From assembly GCA_013817245.1 (NCBI GenBank), contig JACDDA010000004.1:220450-284449 (forward strand): a stretch of 64,000 nt of DNA, written 5' to 3'. Each line of letters begins with the position of its first letter. The stretch's first letter is position 1. This stretch comes from Gammaproteobacteria bacterium. GTDB lineage: Bacteria > Pseudomonadota > Gammaproteobacteria > HTCC5015. Shown one piece after another: positions 17,401 to 27,176 of the stretch. Under the pieces are notes generated by a model. It was not told where the DNA came from. It did no database searches and saw nothing but the letters and a program-made list of their open reading frames with translations. The translations under genes were made by a program, and so were the position numbers.

Positions 17401-19430
17401 TGAAAAACATCTTCACGCGCAAAAGACAAAGGACCTTCAGTATCAAAACCACTTACTGCTGCTACTTTATAAAAAGATAAGGCCGGTTCGCCCGTTTTAT
17501 GCTGTACAACTAATTCAGTATCATCTGTTTCTTTAATTAAAGAATACTCGCCATCTTTATCCTCAGCACTATAGACACGGAACTTAGCCACATAACTACC
17601 TGCTGCACGCTGCCAATTTATTTTGGCTTTTTTAACACCACCTGCTACTTCTAAACCACCCACACGCGGCGGCACTTGCAAATAGTTATACGTAATAACA
17701 CCTATACGTTTTTTATCACCTACGTCAAAAATACCGACGACAGTTTTGTTTGATAAGGATACCGATAACGCCACACCTTCTTGCAAACCGTTTTTAGTTT
17801 CGCTAATGGCGCCGAATTGAAATAATTTAGTAGGCCCACTATAAACATGCACCGCCAAAGGATTGGCCGCTGTCTTCGCTAAGGCATATAAATTATTATC
17901 AGCATCAATTGCCAAATCAATAATTTCTTCGAAAGCCGCGGGCGATTTACTTTCACGCGCTTCACCAATTTCATATAAATAATCTAACTTGTTAGAGAAT
18001 ACGACAATTTTACCTTTACCATTATCCGCCACATAAATATTGCCGTTCATATCAACAGCCACTGCAGCGGGTTCTATTAATATTGGTTTTTCTTTATTGT
18101 AAACAGCCGGTACCGCATTTAAGAACACGCCTTTTTTAGAAAAAATAGACACGCGATGTGCGTCAGCTTCAGCTACATAAATTTTACGTTGTCGTAAATA
18201 AATATCACTAGCGCCGCCGAGCTGCCCTTCGCTGCTGCCACTTTCACCAAATTCTGTTTTTAATTGTCCGGCCAAACTAAACACTGACACTTTTGCACTA
18301 TGCAATACTGCGATATCTTCTTCATCAAAAGTAGCGTGTGTCGGTTTTTTAAATTTAGTGACCAGCACTTTTGTTTCTGCGCCTTGCGCATTTAAAACGC
18401 GCACTTGATTAGTACGGGTATTCAGACACAACACCGACAAATCATTCAATAATAACCCTGAGGTACAATCCGCTACTACAAAATCAACCTTGCCCATGCT
18501 CGACAACCAAGCACGCGCCGGTGTTTCAACATTTGATTTACTGAGTTGATAAACATCTATTTTACGCAAATCATTATCAGCAACCGCCATGCGGTCATCT
18601 TTAATGGTTAAGGCTGATACTTCTTGATACTGACCGGGGCCATCGCCACGACTACCAAAACTGAAAACAACTTTACCTTGCTCCCAATCCAGCTCAACGA
18701 TTTTACCCGCAGCGCTATTCACAAAAAATAAACGACCCGCTGGATCAACCGTCAAGGCGGTGATCGATAATTTATCGTCGATTAATTTTTTTAAAGCTAG
18801 AGCATCATAACGTTTTAATAATTCGCCATTATCTTTGTAAACACTGATCCGTGGCGTCGTGCCGGATTCCAATACATAGACACGTTCGAGCAAATCCACG
18901 CCTACGTGTGTAGGTTTAGACAACAACTGCGTTTTATCAGCAACTTGATCGCCAATCGAATAGAGATACACACCACTGGTACTAAAAACCGAGACACGAT
19001 CATTACCTGAGTCGGCAACATAAATGCGTTGATTAACAGAATAAGCAATGCCCTGCGGCGTGCTTAACATGCCAGGCGCCGCGCCTTTTTCCCCAAAAAG
19101 ATGAATCTTATTGCCGGCCTTATCGAGTAACACGATACGTCGCTCACCCGCATTAACTAAAACGCGCTGACCTTGATCAGTAATCGCTAAACCGCTGATT
19201 GCATTATTGGTAAATAATTTACCTACCCCCGCTAATGGGGTTGCCTGAATTTTGCCCGCATCTAACAACAACAGCGCGCCGGTTTTACTATCCGTCGCCC
19301 ATAAACCTTTCCCATCCGCAGCAAAACTTAAATCAGTGATGAGCTGAATTTGCGGATTTTCTTTTGTGCCTTTATACGTTTCCAGCAATTCAACTTGCTG
19401 TTCAGCCAGTTCCGCCGCCTGCCCCCCCAT
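14466..19430 (-). CDS. Giant NHL-repeat, TPR and transglutaminase-like protein; signal peptide out of frame
   Basis: The open frame encodes 1654 residues. About 1-570 are NHL/beta-propeller repeats (for example GMLSTPQGIAYSVNQRIYVADSG); about 590-660 look like a fibronectin type III domain; about 677-1160 are tandem TPRs; about 1160-1280 are beta-rich; about 1330-1440 are transglutaminase-like, with a Cys in SGDCDDLSV near 1382 and a His in APGHVFMMF near 1408; the end (about 1525-1654) is more TPR. The frame has no signal peptide, but one is encoded just upstream in another frame from an ATG at 19486 (MKRINVACGLGVLVLLMPVW). A single extra base in the G7 tract at 19422-19428 would join them and give an exported protein. 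It is either phase variable, recently mutated or a sequence error. The family is not known to me. Confidence 0.8.
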   Translation of the reverse strand: MGGQAAELAEQQVELLETYKGTKENPQIQLITDLSFAADGKGLWATDSKTGALLLLDAGKIQATPLAGVGKLFTNNAISGLAITDQGQRVLVNAGERRIVLLDKAGNKIHLFGEKGAAPGMLSTPQGIAYSVNQRIYVADSGNDRVSVFSTSGVYLYSIGDQVADKTQLLSKPTHVGVDLLERVYVLESGTTPRISVYKDNGELLKRYDALALKKLIDDKLSITALTVDPAGRLFFVNSAAGKIVELDWEQGKVVFSFGSRGDGPGQYQEVSALTIKDDRMAVADNDLRKIDVYQLSKSNVETPARAWLSSMGKVDFVVADCTSGLLLNDLSVLCLNTRTNQVRVLNAQGAETKVLVTKFKKPTHATFDEEDIAVLHSAKVSVFSLAGQLKTEFGESGSSEGQLGGASDIYLRQRKIYVAEADAHRVSIFSKKGVFLNAVPAVYNKEKPILIEPAAVAVDMNGNIYVADNGKGKIVVFSNKLDYLYEIGEARESKSPAAFEEIIDLAIDADNNLYALAKTAANPLAVHVYSGPTKLFQFGAISETKNGLQEGVALSVSLSNKTVVGIFDVGDKKRIGVITYNYLQVPPRVGGLEVAGGVKKAKINWQRAAGSYVAKFRVYSAEDKDGEYSLIKETDDTELVVQHKTGEPALSFYKVAAVSGFDTEGPLSFAREDVFQGAYKAYSKGEFAAAEKILFADLQSNPNQPESHRYLGLTYQAQGRYGLAVQEFARLAETPEFRIEGINLQANALYANKDYAEAMALIQGLIKGKGQTGNVDAYLQCGKLSLKIGDAIGAINCLESGLRLAPKNAQINFVLGEAYIAVGAKDKGLAQFDSALQLAPDDAALWAQAGETLLDLAQYEIARQKFQKALTLNADNINAQLGIARSLVKLNKMAEAKNIAIKLGGEPETSSEGNYLLGLIELDGGRFGEAVIALGKSTREKPSNVGAWLALADAYVGMKKDSDARKALISAVEADPASFAAQQRLGLLSLALKEYESAYDALSAAVRLNPADAKTQVAATQAALGFGKLNAAADFANAAIKLDGKNVDVLVLAGEVGRARGKTGEAIQYLKSAIILKPQNASLYLMLGDLYLDNNLYDEAKVNLEKASSLNKTDDRAYVSLGKLYGARRLFNESISALESAVKYNPSSENKVLLDAAYAGKKKSLEFSSNAPQVALEDLRLQPIFSAAYKQYADKSVGTVKLRNVSATDFGNLTVSFTIKGYMDFPTSVTVEKLAANSIQEVSLKAALNNKVLDIDEDTGVQVEVKLSFVRDGQNDSVSITQPMTLYGKNAIVWKELNMVGSFVTPKDDSLRDFVRRGVNEFKPARGPLNDNLITSMTVFGLFNAHGLRYVVDPNNPFSSVKEEQIDYVQFPRESLKLKSGDCDDLSVLFSASLENFGIETAILDAPGHVFMMFNTGVAPANRDLISTDEDLLVIYNNQVWIPLETTMVATSFAESWAEGAKKFKNFDAKKQLTIIPLKQAWQTYQPVTLAKTDYVEALPEAERAKAILERERRMLLEKSLERLVRPFEMLVVNNPKDSTAALQVGIIYAKYGLYDKAIESLDKLLERDPGSSAVYNNRGNIFYQKGDFERAVEAYSQAEQLDPSDGGIKLNLALSAYRQGDMSAARDKYRAATKINQQVAKEYSSFGKLLGI
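19422..19428 (-). repeat. G7 homopolymer at the signal peptide junction of the giant protein
   Basis: Seven consecutive G on the minus strand separate the signal-peptide frame starting at 19486 from the main frame. With 8 G (or 5) the two would be one continuous frame; with 7 they are not. Confidence 0.8.
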
Positions 19431-19638
19431 ACCGGCATTAATAACACTAGCACCCCTAAGCCGCAGGCCACGTTTATCCGTTTCATCACTAATCTCTCAC
19501 TAATAGGCTAAATTAAACTGTACAAATCATAACAAACTCGCCTTACAAGAGCATGTATGTGGCTTTTGTTTTTTACCTTTGAATCATCGACAATGGCGCC
19601 CTGTCGGATGATGGGTCGAAAAGCGAGGAAGCTCAGTA

Positions 19639-20589
19639 ATGAATGCGGTAACAACGGAAAAATGGCAGCCTTTAATCGAAAGCGTGTTAGGTGATATCGA
19701 CCGCATTGTCTTAGGCAAACGTCAAGAAATTCGCCTCTCTGTCGCCTGTTTATTAGCCCAAGGGCATTTATTAATTGAAGATTTACCCGGCGTGGGTAAA
19801 ACCACCTTGGCGCACACCTTGGCTAAAGTGTTGGGCTTAGACTTCCAGCGCGTGCAATTTACCGCCGACATGTTACCGGCGGATATTTTAGGCAGCAGCA
19901 TTTATCATCGCGAACAAAATAAATTTTTATTCCGTGCCGGACCTATTTTTACGCAATTGGTGTTAGCAGATGAAATCAATCGCGCTACACCGCGTACTCA
20001 AAGCGCTTTATTAGAAGCCATGGAAGAACGACAAGTATCCATCGAAGGTAGAACTCGACCTTTACCATCACCGTTTTTTGTAATCGCCACGCAAAATCCG
20101 CAAAATCAAATTGGCACCTTCCCTTTACCCGAATCTCAGTTAGATCGTTTTTTAATGCGGGTGGAATTAGGTTATCTAGACGATGCTTCTGAACGGCAAT
20201 TGCTTAAAGAACAAGATCGACGCGTGTTATTAGAAAACGTCAAACCAAAAATTAATGTCGAACAATTATTAAATTTACAATCTGCGGTACGTCAAGTACA
20301 GGTCAGCGATGCCTTGCTCGATTACGTGCAACGCTTATTAAATTACACGCGTCAATCAGGAAAATTTATTTACGGTCTTTCGCCGCGCGCAGGACTTGGC
20401 ATTAAACACGCGGCGCAAGCATGGGCGTTATTGCAAGGTCGTGCGCATGTATTACCCGCTGACGTTCAAATGATTTTACCCAATATTGCCGCGCATCGTT
20501 TGCGCACTGCACAACAAGGCGCGATTCATAGCCGCGATATTCAAACACTGCTGATTAATCACGTCGCGGTTGAGGCCGCGCATGGCTGA
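19639..20589 (+). CDS. MoxR-family AAA+ ATPase
   Basis: A 316-residue MoxR (AAA_3) ATPase. Walker A is DLPGVGKTTLAH near residue 50, Walker B VLADEINRA near 114, then the typical ALLEAMEERQVSIEG, ATQNPQNQIGTFPLPESQLDRF, and the lid domain LSPRAGLG. MoxR proteins act as chaperones for metal insertion or complex maturation. It is the first gene of a MoxR-DUF58-transglutaminase operon, a widely conserved set; the stop overlaps the next start by 8 nt. The start has a GAGGAAGCTC ribosome site. Confidence 0.93.
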   Translation: MNAVTTEKWQPLIESVLGDIDRIVLGKRQEIRLSVACLLAQGHLLIEDLPGVGKTTLAHTLAKVLGLDFQRVQFTADMLPADILGSSIYHREQNKFLFRAGPIFTQLVLADEINRATPRTQSALLEAMEERQVSIEGRTRPLPSPFFVIATQNPQNQIGTFPLPESQLDRFLMRVELGYLDDASERQLLKEQDRRVLLENVKPKINVEQLLNLQSAVRQVQVSDALLDYVQRLLNYTRQSGKFIYGLSPRAGLGIKHAAQAWALLQGRAHVLPADVQMILPNIAAHRLRTAQQGAIHSRDIQTLLINHVAVEAAHG

Positions 20590-21553
20590 TAACGCTTTGC
20601 AGCAAGCCATGGCGCGTAATTTAGCACGCCGCACGCCTAGTGATGAACATCATGTTCAATTGTTATCCCGCAGTATTTATATATTACCGACGCGACATGG
20701 TTTATTGTGGGCACTGGTGTTGTTTGGCATGTTGCTATGCAGCATTAATTACAGCATTAGTTTAGGTTATGTACTTACGTTTACATTAGCCAGTGCGGCC
20801 TTAGTCGCGATGGTATTTACTTATCGTAATTTATGGCAATTGCACATTAGCGCTTTACCTGCAGCACCCGTGTTTGCAGGCGACACAGTCGCTTTTCGCA
20901 TGCAGATCCAAGCTCATCATTATTTTCCTCGATTTTTTTATATCGGCGCTGATACTGATAAGCTCGACACTAACGAACAACTCGCTATCGTATTGCAAAA
21001 CGCAGAACGTTATTTATGCACGCTCTCTTTTACTACAAAAAAACGTGGTTGGTTCGCGTTAGGTAAATTACGCTTACGCAGTTATTATCCATTAGGTTTA
21101 TTTAATACGTGGGGCTGGGTTAATTTTAAAACGCGAATTTTAGTGTATCCAAAACCAAGAGATTTTGCTTTAAAGCCGCGCACTGCTAGCGACACTGCGG
21201 GTGATGATGAACAAGTGATTATCGGACAAGATGATTTTGCAGGTTTGCGGCGTTATCGCCCAGGCGATCATTTTTCCCAAATTGCGTGGCGCACCTTAGC
21301 AAAAGACCAAGAATTAAGCACCAAAGCTTTCCAATCACCTGCTGCGCAAGAAATATGGCTGGATTGGACAGCACTTGAAAAATTAAATCACGAAGATAAA
21401 TTATCGCAACTTTGTTATTGGATTAATTATTATCAAGGAGCAGGCATTCAATACGGTTTGCGTTTACCTGAGCAACTTATTTTGCCCGCGTGCAATGACG
21501 CGCACCATCGACGTTGCTTAGAAATATTAGCGCTCTATCCTCATGTCACCTAA
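20582..21553 (+). CDS. DUF58 membrane protein
   Basis: A protein of 323 residues from the ATG at 20582, which overlaps the moxR stop (ATGGCTGA). A TTG twelve bases upstream is in frame but less likely. Two membrane helices lie near residues 35-80 (GLLWALVLFGMLLC and YVLTFTLASAALVAMVF), followed by the DUF58 domain with the family motif GLRRYRPGDHFSQIAWRTLAKDQEL near 225. DUF58 proteins accompany MoxR ATPases and have a VWA-like fold in some members. The role is unknown; the context is envelope-related. Confidence 0.9.
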   Translation: MADNALQQAMARNLARRTPSDEHHVQLLSRSIYILPTRHGLLWALVLFGMLLCSINYSISLGYVLTFTLASAALVAMVFTYRNLWQLHISALPAAPVFAGDTVAFRMQIQAHHYFPRFFYIGADTDKLDTNEQLAIVLQNAERYLCTLSFTTKKRGWFALGKLRLRSYYPLGLFNTWGWVNFKTRILVYPKPRDFALKPRTASDTAGDDEQVIIGQDDFAGLRRYRPGDHFSQIAWRTLAKDQELSTKAFQSPAAQEIWLDWTALEKLNHEDKLSQLCYWINYYQGAGIQYGLRLPEQLILPACNDAHHRRCLEILALYPHVT

Positions 21554-23546
21554 ACAATTAGGCCAACTATCGCTATCATTTATTCAGCGCCGCGGGATTA
21601 TTGTGGCGTTACTGGCCAATACCTTGCCCCATCTTACACATTTGCCGCTGTGGGCAATCGCATTTATTGTTATCACCAGTGCTTTTGTTTTTTTTACTGG
21701 CGACGAAGAAAAACCCCTCAATAAATTATTCATCTTAGCGATTGCGCTGGCAATTTTCGCTTTGCAATGGACTGAATATCGTAGCTTATGGGGACGCGAT
21801 GCCGGTACGTGTTTTTTATTAATGATGCTGTATTTAAAATTATTTGAATTGCGTAATTATCGCGATGGCATGATGACGTTGGCCTTAGGTAGTTTTTTAC
21901 TGATCACGCATTTTTTATTTGATCAAAGCGTACTCTCAGCGCTATATACTATTTTTGCTAGCGCGGCGGTATTACTTGCGCTAGCACAATTAAACGCTCC
22001 ACATAGCGAGCAAAATATTCGCTTATCTTGGCGCGTACATAACAAGATGAGCGCGTTATTATTGTTATATGCAATACCGCTAATGTTATTGTTATTTATT
22101 GCTTTTCCGCGTATTCCCGGGCCTTTATGGGGAATGCCGGAAACATCCAACAGCAGCAAGAGTGGTTTAAGCGACACAATGAGTCCGGGTGATATCAACA
22201 ATCTTGCCTTGTCAGATGATCCTGCGTTTCGCGTAAAATTTGAAAACGAAATTCCAGCACGCAATCAACTCTATTGGCGCGGCCCCGTGTTATGGGATTT
22301 TGATGGTCGTGCTTGGCGCATTGGCGAACTTTCGCCTTATCGTCCCGATCCTTTAGATCATGCAGCTCACGCAGTGCGTTACACGCTAACATTGGAACCG
22401 CATGATAGACGCTGGTTGTTTTTGTTAGACATGCCGAATCTACAACCCATTATACGTAGCACTCATTTAGATAAAACTCGCTTAAATGATGACTATCAAC
22501 TTATTAGCTTGCAACCTATTGTCTCCGTCAAACAATACACCGCAGAATCTTATCTTGATTACAAAATCAATACACAGCTCACTCAACGCGACGCCGATCG
22601 AGCGCTCGCACTACCCGCTACAGGCAATCCACAAACACGCGCCTACGCACAACGTTTGCGTGCGCTGCATCCCCAAGCGAAAGATATTGTCGCAGCGGCG
22701 TTAGAAAAATTTCACGCGCAATTTTTTTATACGCTAACGCCACCCTTATTAGGCAACGACAGTATTGATGAATTTTTATTTACCACTCAAGCCGGTTTTT
22801 GCGAACACTTTGCGAGTAGTTTTGTTTTTATTATGCGCGCCGCTGGCATTCCGGCACGCGTAGTAACGGGTTATCAAGGCGGGGAATTTAATCCACTCGG
22901 AAATTATTTTTTAATAAAACAAGCAGATGCACATGCCTGGGCAGAAGTATGGTTAGATGATCGCGGCTGGATACGCGTGGATCCCACCGCAGCAGTTTCA
23001 CCCGATCGAATCCAACTTAATCTCGATGCAGCGTTATCACGCGATACCAATCCACGTTATAACGCTATGTTAGAAATGAACTGGTTACGTAAAGCCAGCT
23101 TATTACTGGATAGCGGTAAAAACTATTGGAATTATTGGGTGTTAGGCTACGGCCCAGAATTACAGCAACAATTCTTTAAAGCCTTAGGCATGATGAACAT
23201 TGATAGCCTGCAGTTAGGCGTTATTAGTATTATTTGCACGATGTTGATCTTACTTATTGTCGTTGGTTTGCATTTACGTAAAGCCACAACGCAAACACCT
23301 CTCGCTCGCGCCTTTGCTGCACTATTAGCAAAACTTGCAAAAGCCGGCTATGAGAAACAACGCAGCGAATGCCCCAGTGTATTTTTAATGCGCTTAGAAC
23401 GCGAACATGCAGCACATGCGCAACAAGTAAAACCTTTAGTTGAATTTTATATTGAATGGACTTATGTAGAAAATGCGAATGCTGCGCAAGCTAAACAAGC
23501 AGGACAGTGCTTACAAAAAAGTGTGCGCAAATTACGGCTGCGTTAA
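21543..23546 (+). CDS. TgpA-type membrane transglutaminase-like protein
   Basis: A 667-residue protein overlapping the DUF58 gene by 11 nt. Several N-terminal membrane segments (about residues 15-205) match DUF3488; a periplasmic transglutaminase core follows with Cys in QAGFCEHFASSF, His in ADAHAWAEVW and Asp in IRVDPTAAV, the complete catalytic triad. Another membrane helix (LGVISIICTMLILLIVVGLH) near 560 precedes a cytoplasmic DUF4129-like tail. TgpA of Pseudomonas aeruginosa, the named relative, is essential there; its substrate is unknown. Third gene of the MoxR operon. Confidence 0.92.
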   Translation: MSPKQLGQLSLSFIQRRGIIVALLANTLPHLTHLPLWAIAFIVITSAFVFFTGDEEKPLNKLFILAIALAIFALQWTEYRSLWGRDAGTCFLLMMLYLKLFELRNYRDGMMTLALGSFLLITHFLFDQSVLSALYTIFASAAVLLALAQLNAPHSEQNIRLSWRVHNKMSALLLLYAIPLMLLLFIAFPRIPGPLWGMPETSNSSKSGLSDTMSPGDINNLALSDDPAFRVKFENEIPARNQLYWRGPVLWDFDGRAWRIGELSPYRPDPLDHAAHAVRYTLTLEPHDRRWLFLLDMPNLQPIIRSTHLDKTRLNDDYQLISLQPIVSVKQYTAESYLDYKINTQLTQRDADRALALPATGNPQTRAYAQRLRALHPQAKDIVAAALEKFHAQFFYTLTPPLLGNDSIDEFLFTTQAGFCEHFASSFVFIMRAAGIPARVVTGYQGGEFNPLGNYFLIKQADAHAWAEVWLDDRGWIRVDPTAAVSPDRIQLNLDAALSRDTNPRYNAMLEMNWLRKASLLLDSGKNYWNYWVLGYGPELQQQFFKALGMMNIDSLQLGVISIICTMLILLIVVGLHLRKATTQTPLARAFAALLAKLAKAGYEKQRSECPSVFLMRLEREHAAHAQQVKPLVEFYIEWTYVENANAAQAKQAGQCLQKSVRKLRLR

Positions 23547-24031
23547 GCAACAGAATAAGCGCGAAAACAATGGCCTTGTTGCAAACAGTAACCCAACCAC
23601 TTATATAAAAACCGATTGACTTGCCACTTCTCCGGTAAATTCATTGGCGTGCTAGCCAGCGTCAATGGTTGTATTGATACATCCTTTTCACCACAAATAA
23701 TTTTTTTGCGTATAAACCCCGTCACTACTTCTGCTACTTGCGCATCATGATAAATACGAATTTTTAAATCCGGTTGCACCAACACGCCTGCGGCCGTATG
23801 GAAGCGATAGGTCAAGCGCAAAATAGTCGTATAAGGCGTACGTTCAATAATCGTCAGATGCAAATCTAAACAGCCTGTGCGCACTGAGCGACTCACCATT
23901 GGCATGCCCGCCAGATCCGGCAGTAAATGCCGCAAGCGGATATAGTTTTGCTCATACAACCACATCAGATGCGCAAAACTGCGCTTTTCAGCGACATCTG
24001 TCCGTGAGTGGTGTGGGTGTGTCAGCAACAT
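23543..24031 (-). CDS. DUF1249 family protein (YqiB-like)
   Basis: A 162-residue protein with the DUF1249 pattern: SFAHLMWLYEQNYIRLRHLLPDL at the start, TILRLTYRF in the middle, RIYHDAQVAEVV, and a C-terminal KWQVNRFLYKWLGYCLQQGH. E. coli YqiB belongs to the same family; the function is unknown. It is encoded tail-to-tail with the transglutaminase gene, overlapping it by 4 nt. No membrane segment or signal is seen. Confidence 0.85.
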   Translation of the reverse strand: MLLTHPHHSRTDVAEKRSFAHLMWLYEQNYIRLRHLLPDLAGMPMVSRSVRTGCLDLHLTIIERTPYTTILRLTYRFHTAAGVLVQPDLKIRIYHDAQVAEVVTGFIRKKIICGEKDVSIQPLTLASTPMNLPEKWQVNRFLYKWLGYCLQQGHCFRAYSVA

Positions 24032-24141
24032 GTTCTGTCCAGCAAATAGATTCTCTACTCATCATAGGCAGTCTTTATGACACTGAGTAGTCTTGACAAA
24101 ACATTTAGCGGCTAATTAGGGCCTTAATGCAGGAATTATTG

Positions 24142-24169
24142 TTGCGGTTAGGCGCAAATTGTTGATAAT
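24142..24169 (+). promoter_or_regulatory. Candidate sigma-70 promoter for infA
   Basis: TTGCGG and GATAAT are separated by 16 bp and end 30 bp before the infA ATG. A second TTGACA lies near 24093 without a good -10. Confidence 0.4.
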
Positions 24170-24199
24170 GGGCGCCTTTCAACACACATGCAGGAATCT

Positions 24200-24421
24200 A
24201 TGTCCAAGAAAGACGATGTTATAGAAATGCCAGGTACAGTTATCGATAACTTGCCTAACACCATGTTCCGCGTAGAACTCGAAAATGGCCACATCGTAAC
24301 GGCGCATATTTCTGGCAAAATGCGCAAACATTACATCCGTATCTTACGGGGCGATAAAGTGGTAGTTGAAATGACGCCTTATGATTTGACTAAAGGTCGA
24401 ATTACGTTCCGCACTAAATAA
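24200..24421 (+). CDS. infA: Translation initiation factor IF-1
   Basis: A 73-residue S1-fold protein, nearly identical in pattern to E. coli IF-1 ([38 protein letters not shown]). IF-1 occupies the A site of the 30S subunit during initiation. The ATG at 24200 has an AGGA ribosome site seven bases upstream and fits the family start; an in-frame ATG at 24188 is less likely. It lies next to clpA in the opposite direction, a common gammaproteobacterial arrangement. Confidence 0.97.
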   Translation: MSKKDDVIEMPGTVIDNLPNTMFRVELENGHIVTAHISGKMRKHYIRILRGDKVVVEMTPYDLTKGRITFRTK

Positions 24422-24453
24422 TATCTATCACTATTAACTGCTTACCTTCTGCA

Positions 24454-24481
24454 ATTCACGATCCAATGATGGATTGTGAAT
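24454..24481. terminator. Hairpin between infA and clpA
   Basis: A 12-bp stem with one G-U pair (24454-24465 with 24470-24481) between convergent genes. The T-rich stretch on the plus strand is interrupted, so termination strength is uncertain. Confidence 0.45.
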
Positions 24482-24495
24482 GATTGAATTTCGTT

Positions 24496-26766
24496 TTAGT
24501 GAACGACTTCTTCGGTCTTTTTAGTTTCAACGGCAATATCTAACTTGTCGTTTTTAACGGTTATGCGCAACTTCCCGCCTTTGCTTAATTGACCGAATAA
24601 CAATTCATCAGCAAGTGGTTTCTTAATGTGATCTTGAATCACGCGCGACATTGGTCTTGCACCCATCATAGGATCAAAACCACGCACTGCTAACCACGCA
24701 CGCGCCGCTTCATCGATGTGCACGTTCACATGTTTCGCTTCCAGCTGATGCTCTAATTCAATAATGAATTTATCAACCACATTCGCAATGGTACGTTCAT
24801 CCAAGGGTTGAAATTGCACAATCGCATCAAGACGATTACGGAATTCAGGCGTAAATAATTTATTCAGCGCTTGCATGCCATCAGTCGCATGACTTTGCTC
24901 AACAAAACCCATCGTACGTCGACTCATTTGTTGCGCGCCTTCATTAGTCGTCATGACTAAAATGACATTACGAAAATCAGATTTGCGGCCATTGTTATCA
25001 GTCAGTGCACCATGGTCCATCACTTGCAATAATAAATTAAAAACATCCGGATGCGCTTTTTCAATTTCATCTAACAACAATACACTGTGCGGATGTTTAA
25101 CGATGGCTTCCGTTAATAAACCACCTTGATCAAAACCCACATAACCCGGTGGCGCACCAATCAAACGTGACACAGTATGCGCTTCCATATATTCCGACAT
25201 ATCAAAACGAATAAGCTCAACGCCCAGTTGCTTTGCTAATTGTTTAGTTACTTCCGTTTTACCTACACCAGTAGGACCTGCAAACAAAAATGAACCTACC
25301 GGTTTATCGCCATCGCGCAAACCAGAACGCGCCATTTTAATTGCAGTGACTAAGGTTTCGATGGCGGGTTTTTGGCCAAAAATCACCATGCTTAAATTAT
25401 CTTCAAGCTTACGCAAAACTTCCATATCAGAAGCGGTAACATTGCGCGGCGGAATACGCGCCATTTTTGCTACAACGGCTTCAACATCACTGACATTAAT
25501 TACTTTGCGTTTATTATTACCACGTTGAATACGTCGCGCTGAACCTGCTTCATCAATAACATCAATCGCTTTGTCGGGCAAAAAACGATCATTGATATAA
25601 CGTGCGGATAATTCAGCCGCTGCTTGCAAGGCTGCATTGGTATAACGCACATCATGAAATTCTTCGAAGCGGGTTTTTAAGCCTTTAAGAATTTCAATGG
25701 TTTCGCCAACACTCGGCTCGACGACATCAATTTTCTGGAAGCGCCGCGACAACGCGCGATCTTTTTCAAAGATGCCTCGATATTCTTGATAAGTCGTTGA
25801 ACCGATACAACGCAACTCACCTGATGCTAAGCCGGGTTTAATTAAATTAGAAGCATCCATGACACCACCCGATGCAGAACCGGCGCCGATGATGGTATGA
25901 ATTTCATCAATAAAAAGAATCGCATTTTCTTCACGCTTAATTTGCGCAATCACGGCTTTTAAACGCTTTTCAAAATCACCACGGTATTTAGTGCCGGCGA
26001 CTAATGCGCCTAAATCTAACGAGTAAACTATTGCGTCTAATAAAATATCGGGCACTTCGCCGTCGACGATTCGTTTTGCTAATCCTTCTGCAATCGCGGT
26101 TTTACCGACACCGGCCTCGCCTACTAATAAAGGATTATTTTTACGACGACGACACAAAATTTGTACCGTGCGCTCGATTTCTGCGTCACGTCCAATCAGA
26201 GGATCAATTTTACCTTGCGCAGCAAGTTCGTTTAAATTACTAGCAAAAGCATCTAACGGTTTTTTAGCGGGTTTGTCACCGGTAGGCGTGTCTTCGCTGG
26301 CTTCAGCAGAGGCATCTTCATCCTCGTTCTGACTAATGTCAGGCAAACCATGAGAAATATAATTCACTACATCTAAGCGCGTTAAGTCATATTTACTTAA
26401 TAAATAAACCGCATGTGATTCTTGTTCACCAAAAATCGCTACCAATACATTGGCACCACTCACTTCTTTTTTACCGGAAGATTGCACATGAAATACAGCG
26501 CGTTGTAAAACACGTTGAAAACCTAAGGTGGGCTGAGTTTCACGATGATCGTTTTCGTGTAACAAAGGAGTATTTTGTTCGATATAAATCGATAATTCTT
26601 GGCGCAGCTGATCAGTTTCAATGCTGCAAGCTCGCATGATGTCTAGCACCACGGTATTTTCCAGCAGCACTAATAGAAGATGTTCAACTGTCATGAATTC
26701 ATGACGACGTTCACGAGCAACTTTAAATGCGCGATTCAAAGAGGTTTCCAAATCTTTGCTTAACAT
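24496..26766 (-). CDS. clpA: ATP-dependent Clp protease ATP-binding subunit ClpA
   Basis: A 756-residue ClpA. The N-terminal Clp_N repeat domain covers residues 1-140, followed by an acidic linker and two AAA+ modules: the first with Walker [10 protein letters not shown] and Walker [10 protein letters not shown], the second with GPTGVGKTE and [13 protein letters not shown]. The C-terminal ClpB_D2-small domain ends the protein. Hexameric ClpA unfolds substrates, including N-degron proteins delivered by ClpS, for ClpP. It lies 50 nt after clpS in the same direction. Length and order match E. coli. Confidence 0.97.
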   Translation of the reverse strand: MLSKDLETSLNRAFKVARERRHEFMTVEHLLLVLLENTVVLDIMRACSIETDQLRQELSIYIEQNTPLLHENDHRETQPTLGFQRVLQRAVFHVQSSGKKEVSGANVLVAIFGEQESHAVYLLSKYDLTRLDVVNYISHGLPDISQNEDEDASAEASEDTPTGDKPAKKPLDAFASNLNELAAQGKIDPLIGRDAEIERTVQILCRRRKNNPLLVGEAGVGKTAIAEGLAKRIVDGEVPDILLDAIVYSLDLGALVAGTKYRGDFEKRLKAVIAQIKREENAILFIDEIHTIIGAGSASGGVMDASNLIKPGLASGELRCIGSTTYQEYRGIFEKDRALSRRFQKIDVVEPSVGETIEILKGLKTRFEEFHDVRYTNAALQAAAELSARYINDRFLPDKAIDVIDEAGSARRIQRGNNKRKVINVSDVEAVVAKMARIPPRNVTASDMEVLRKLEDNLSMVIFGQKPAIETLVTAIKMARSGLRDGDKPVGSFLFAGPTGVGKTEVTKQLAKQLGVELIRFDMSEYMEAHTVSRLIGAPPGYVGFDQGGLLTEAIVKHPHSVLLLDEIEKAHPDVFNLLLQVMDHGALTDNNGRKSDFRNVILVMTTNEGAQQMSRRTMGFVEQSHATDGMQALNKLFTPEFRNRLDAIVQFQPLDERTIANVVDKFIIELEHQLEAKHVNVHIDEAARAWLAVRGFDPMMGARPMSRVIQDHIKKPLADELLFGQLSKGGKLRITVKNDKLDIAVETKKTEEVVH

Positions 26767-26816
26767 ACACCAAGCACCTTATGAAATGTTGCTATCGCAA
26801 ACGTTAGAGTAATCAG

Positions 26817-27140
26817 TTAAGCACTTTCCTCCATTACACACAAGAGCGGGTGTTCATGCTGGCGTGCGTAATCATTAACTTGTACCACTTTGGTTTCCGC
26901 AATATCACGAGTATAGACACCGCAAACGCCTTTGCCTTGCGTGTGGACTTGCAACATGATCTGCGTAGCTTTTTCCCGACCAAACGCGAAAAACACTTCG
27001 AGGATTTCGACCACAAACTCCATGGGAGTATAGTCATCATTCAACAGCATCACTTTATACAGCGGCGGACGCCGGAGTTCCGGTTTGTCCGCCTCTGCAA
27101 TGTGCTCAGCCTCTTGTCGCCGACGTGTTTTCTGACTCAT
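26817..27140 (-). CDS. clpS: ClpS adaptor protein
   Basis: A 107-residue adaptor with the conserved [20 protein letters not shown] core and [20 protein letters not shown] segment. ClpS recognises N-degron residues and hands the substrates to ClpA, encoded next. The first 25 residues are charged and flexible as in other ClpS proteins. There is 36 nt between it and the icd stop. Confidence 0.96.
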   Translation of the reverse strand: MSQKTRRRQEAEHIAEADKPELRRPPLYKVMLLNDDYTPMEFVVEILEVFFAFGREKATQIMLQVHTQGKGVCGVYTRDIAETKVVQVNDYARQHEHPLLCVMEESA

Positions 27141-27176
27141 AGTTTAAATACCAGGTTGCCCTAGCAAAAAATCGAG

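Noticed and set aside
14466..19430. Several frames of 60-100 codons antisense to the giant gene
   Set aside because: They are shadows of the coding strand, with no start signals and no recognisable domains.
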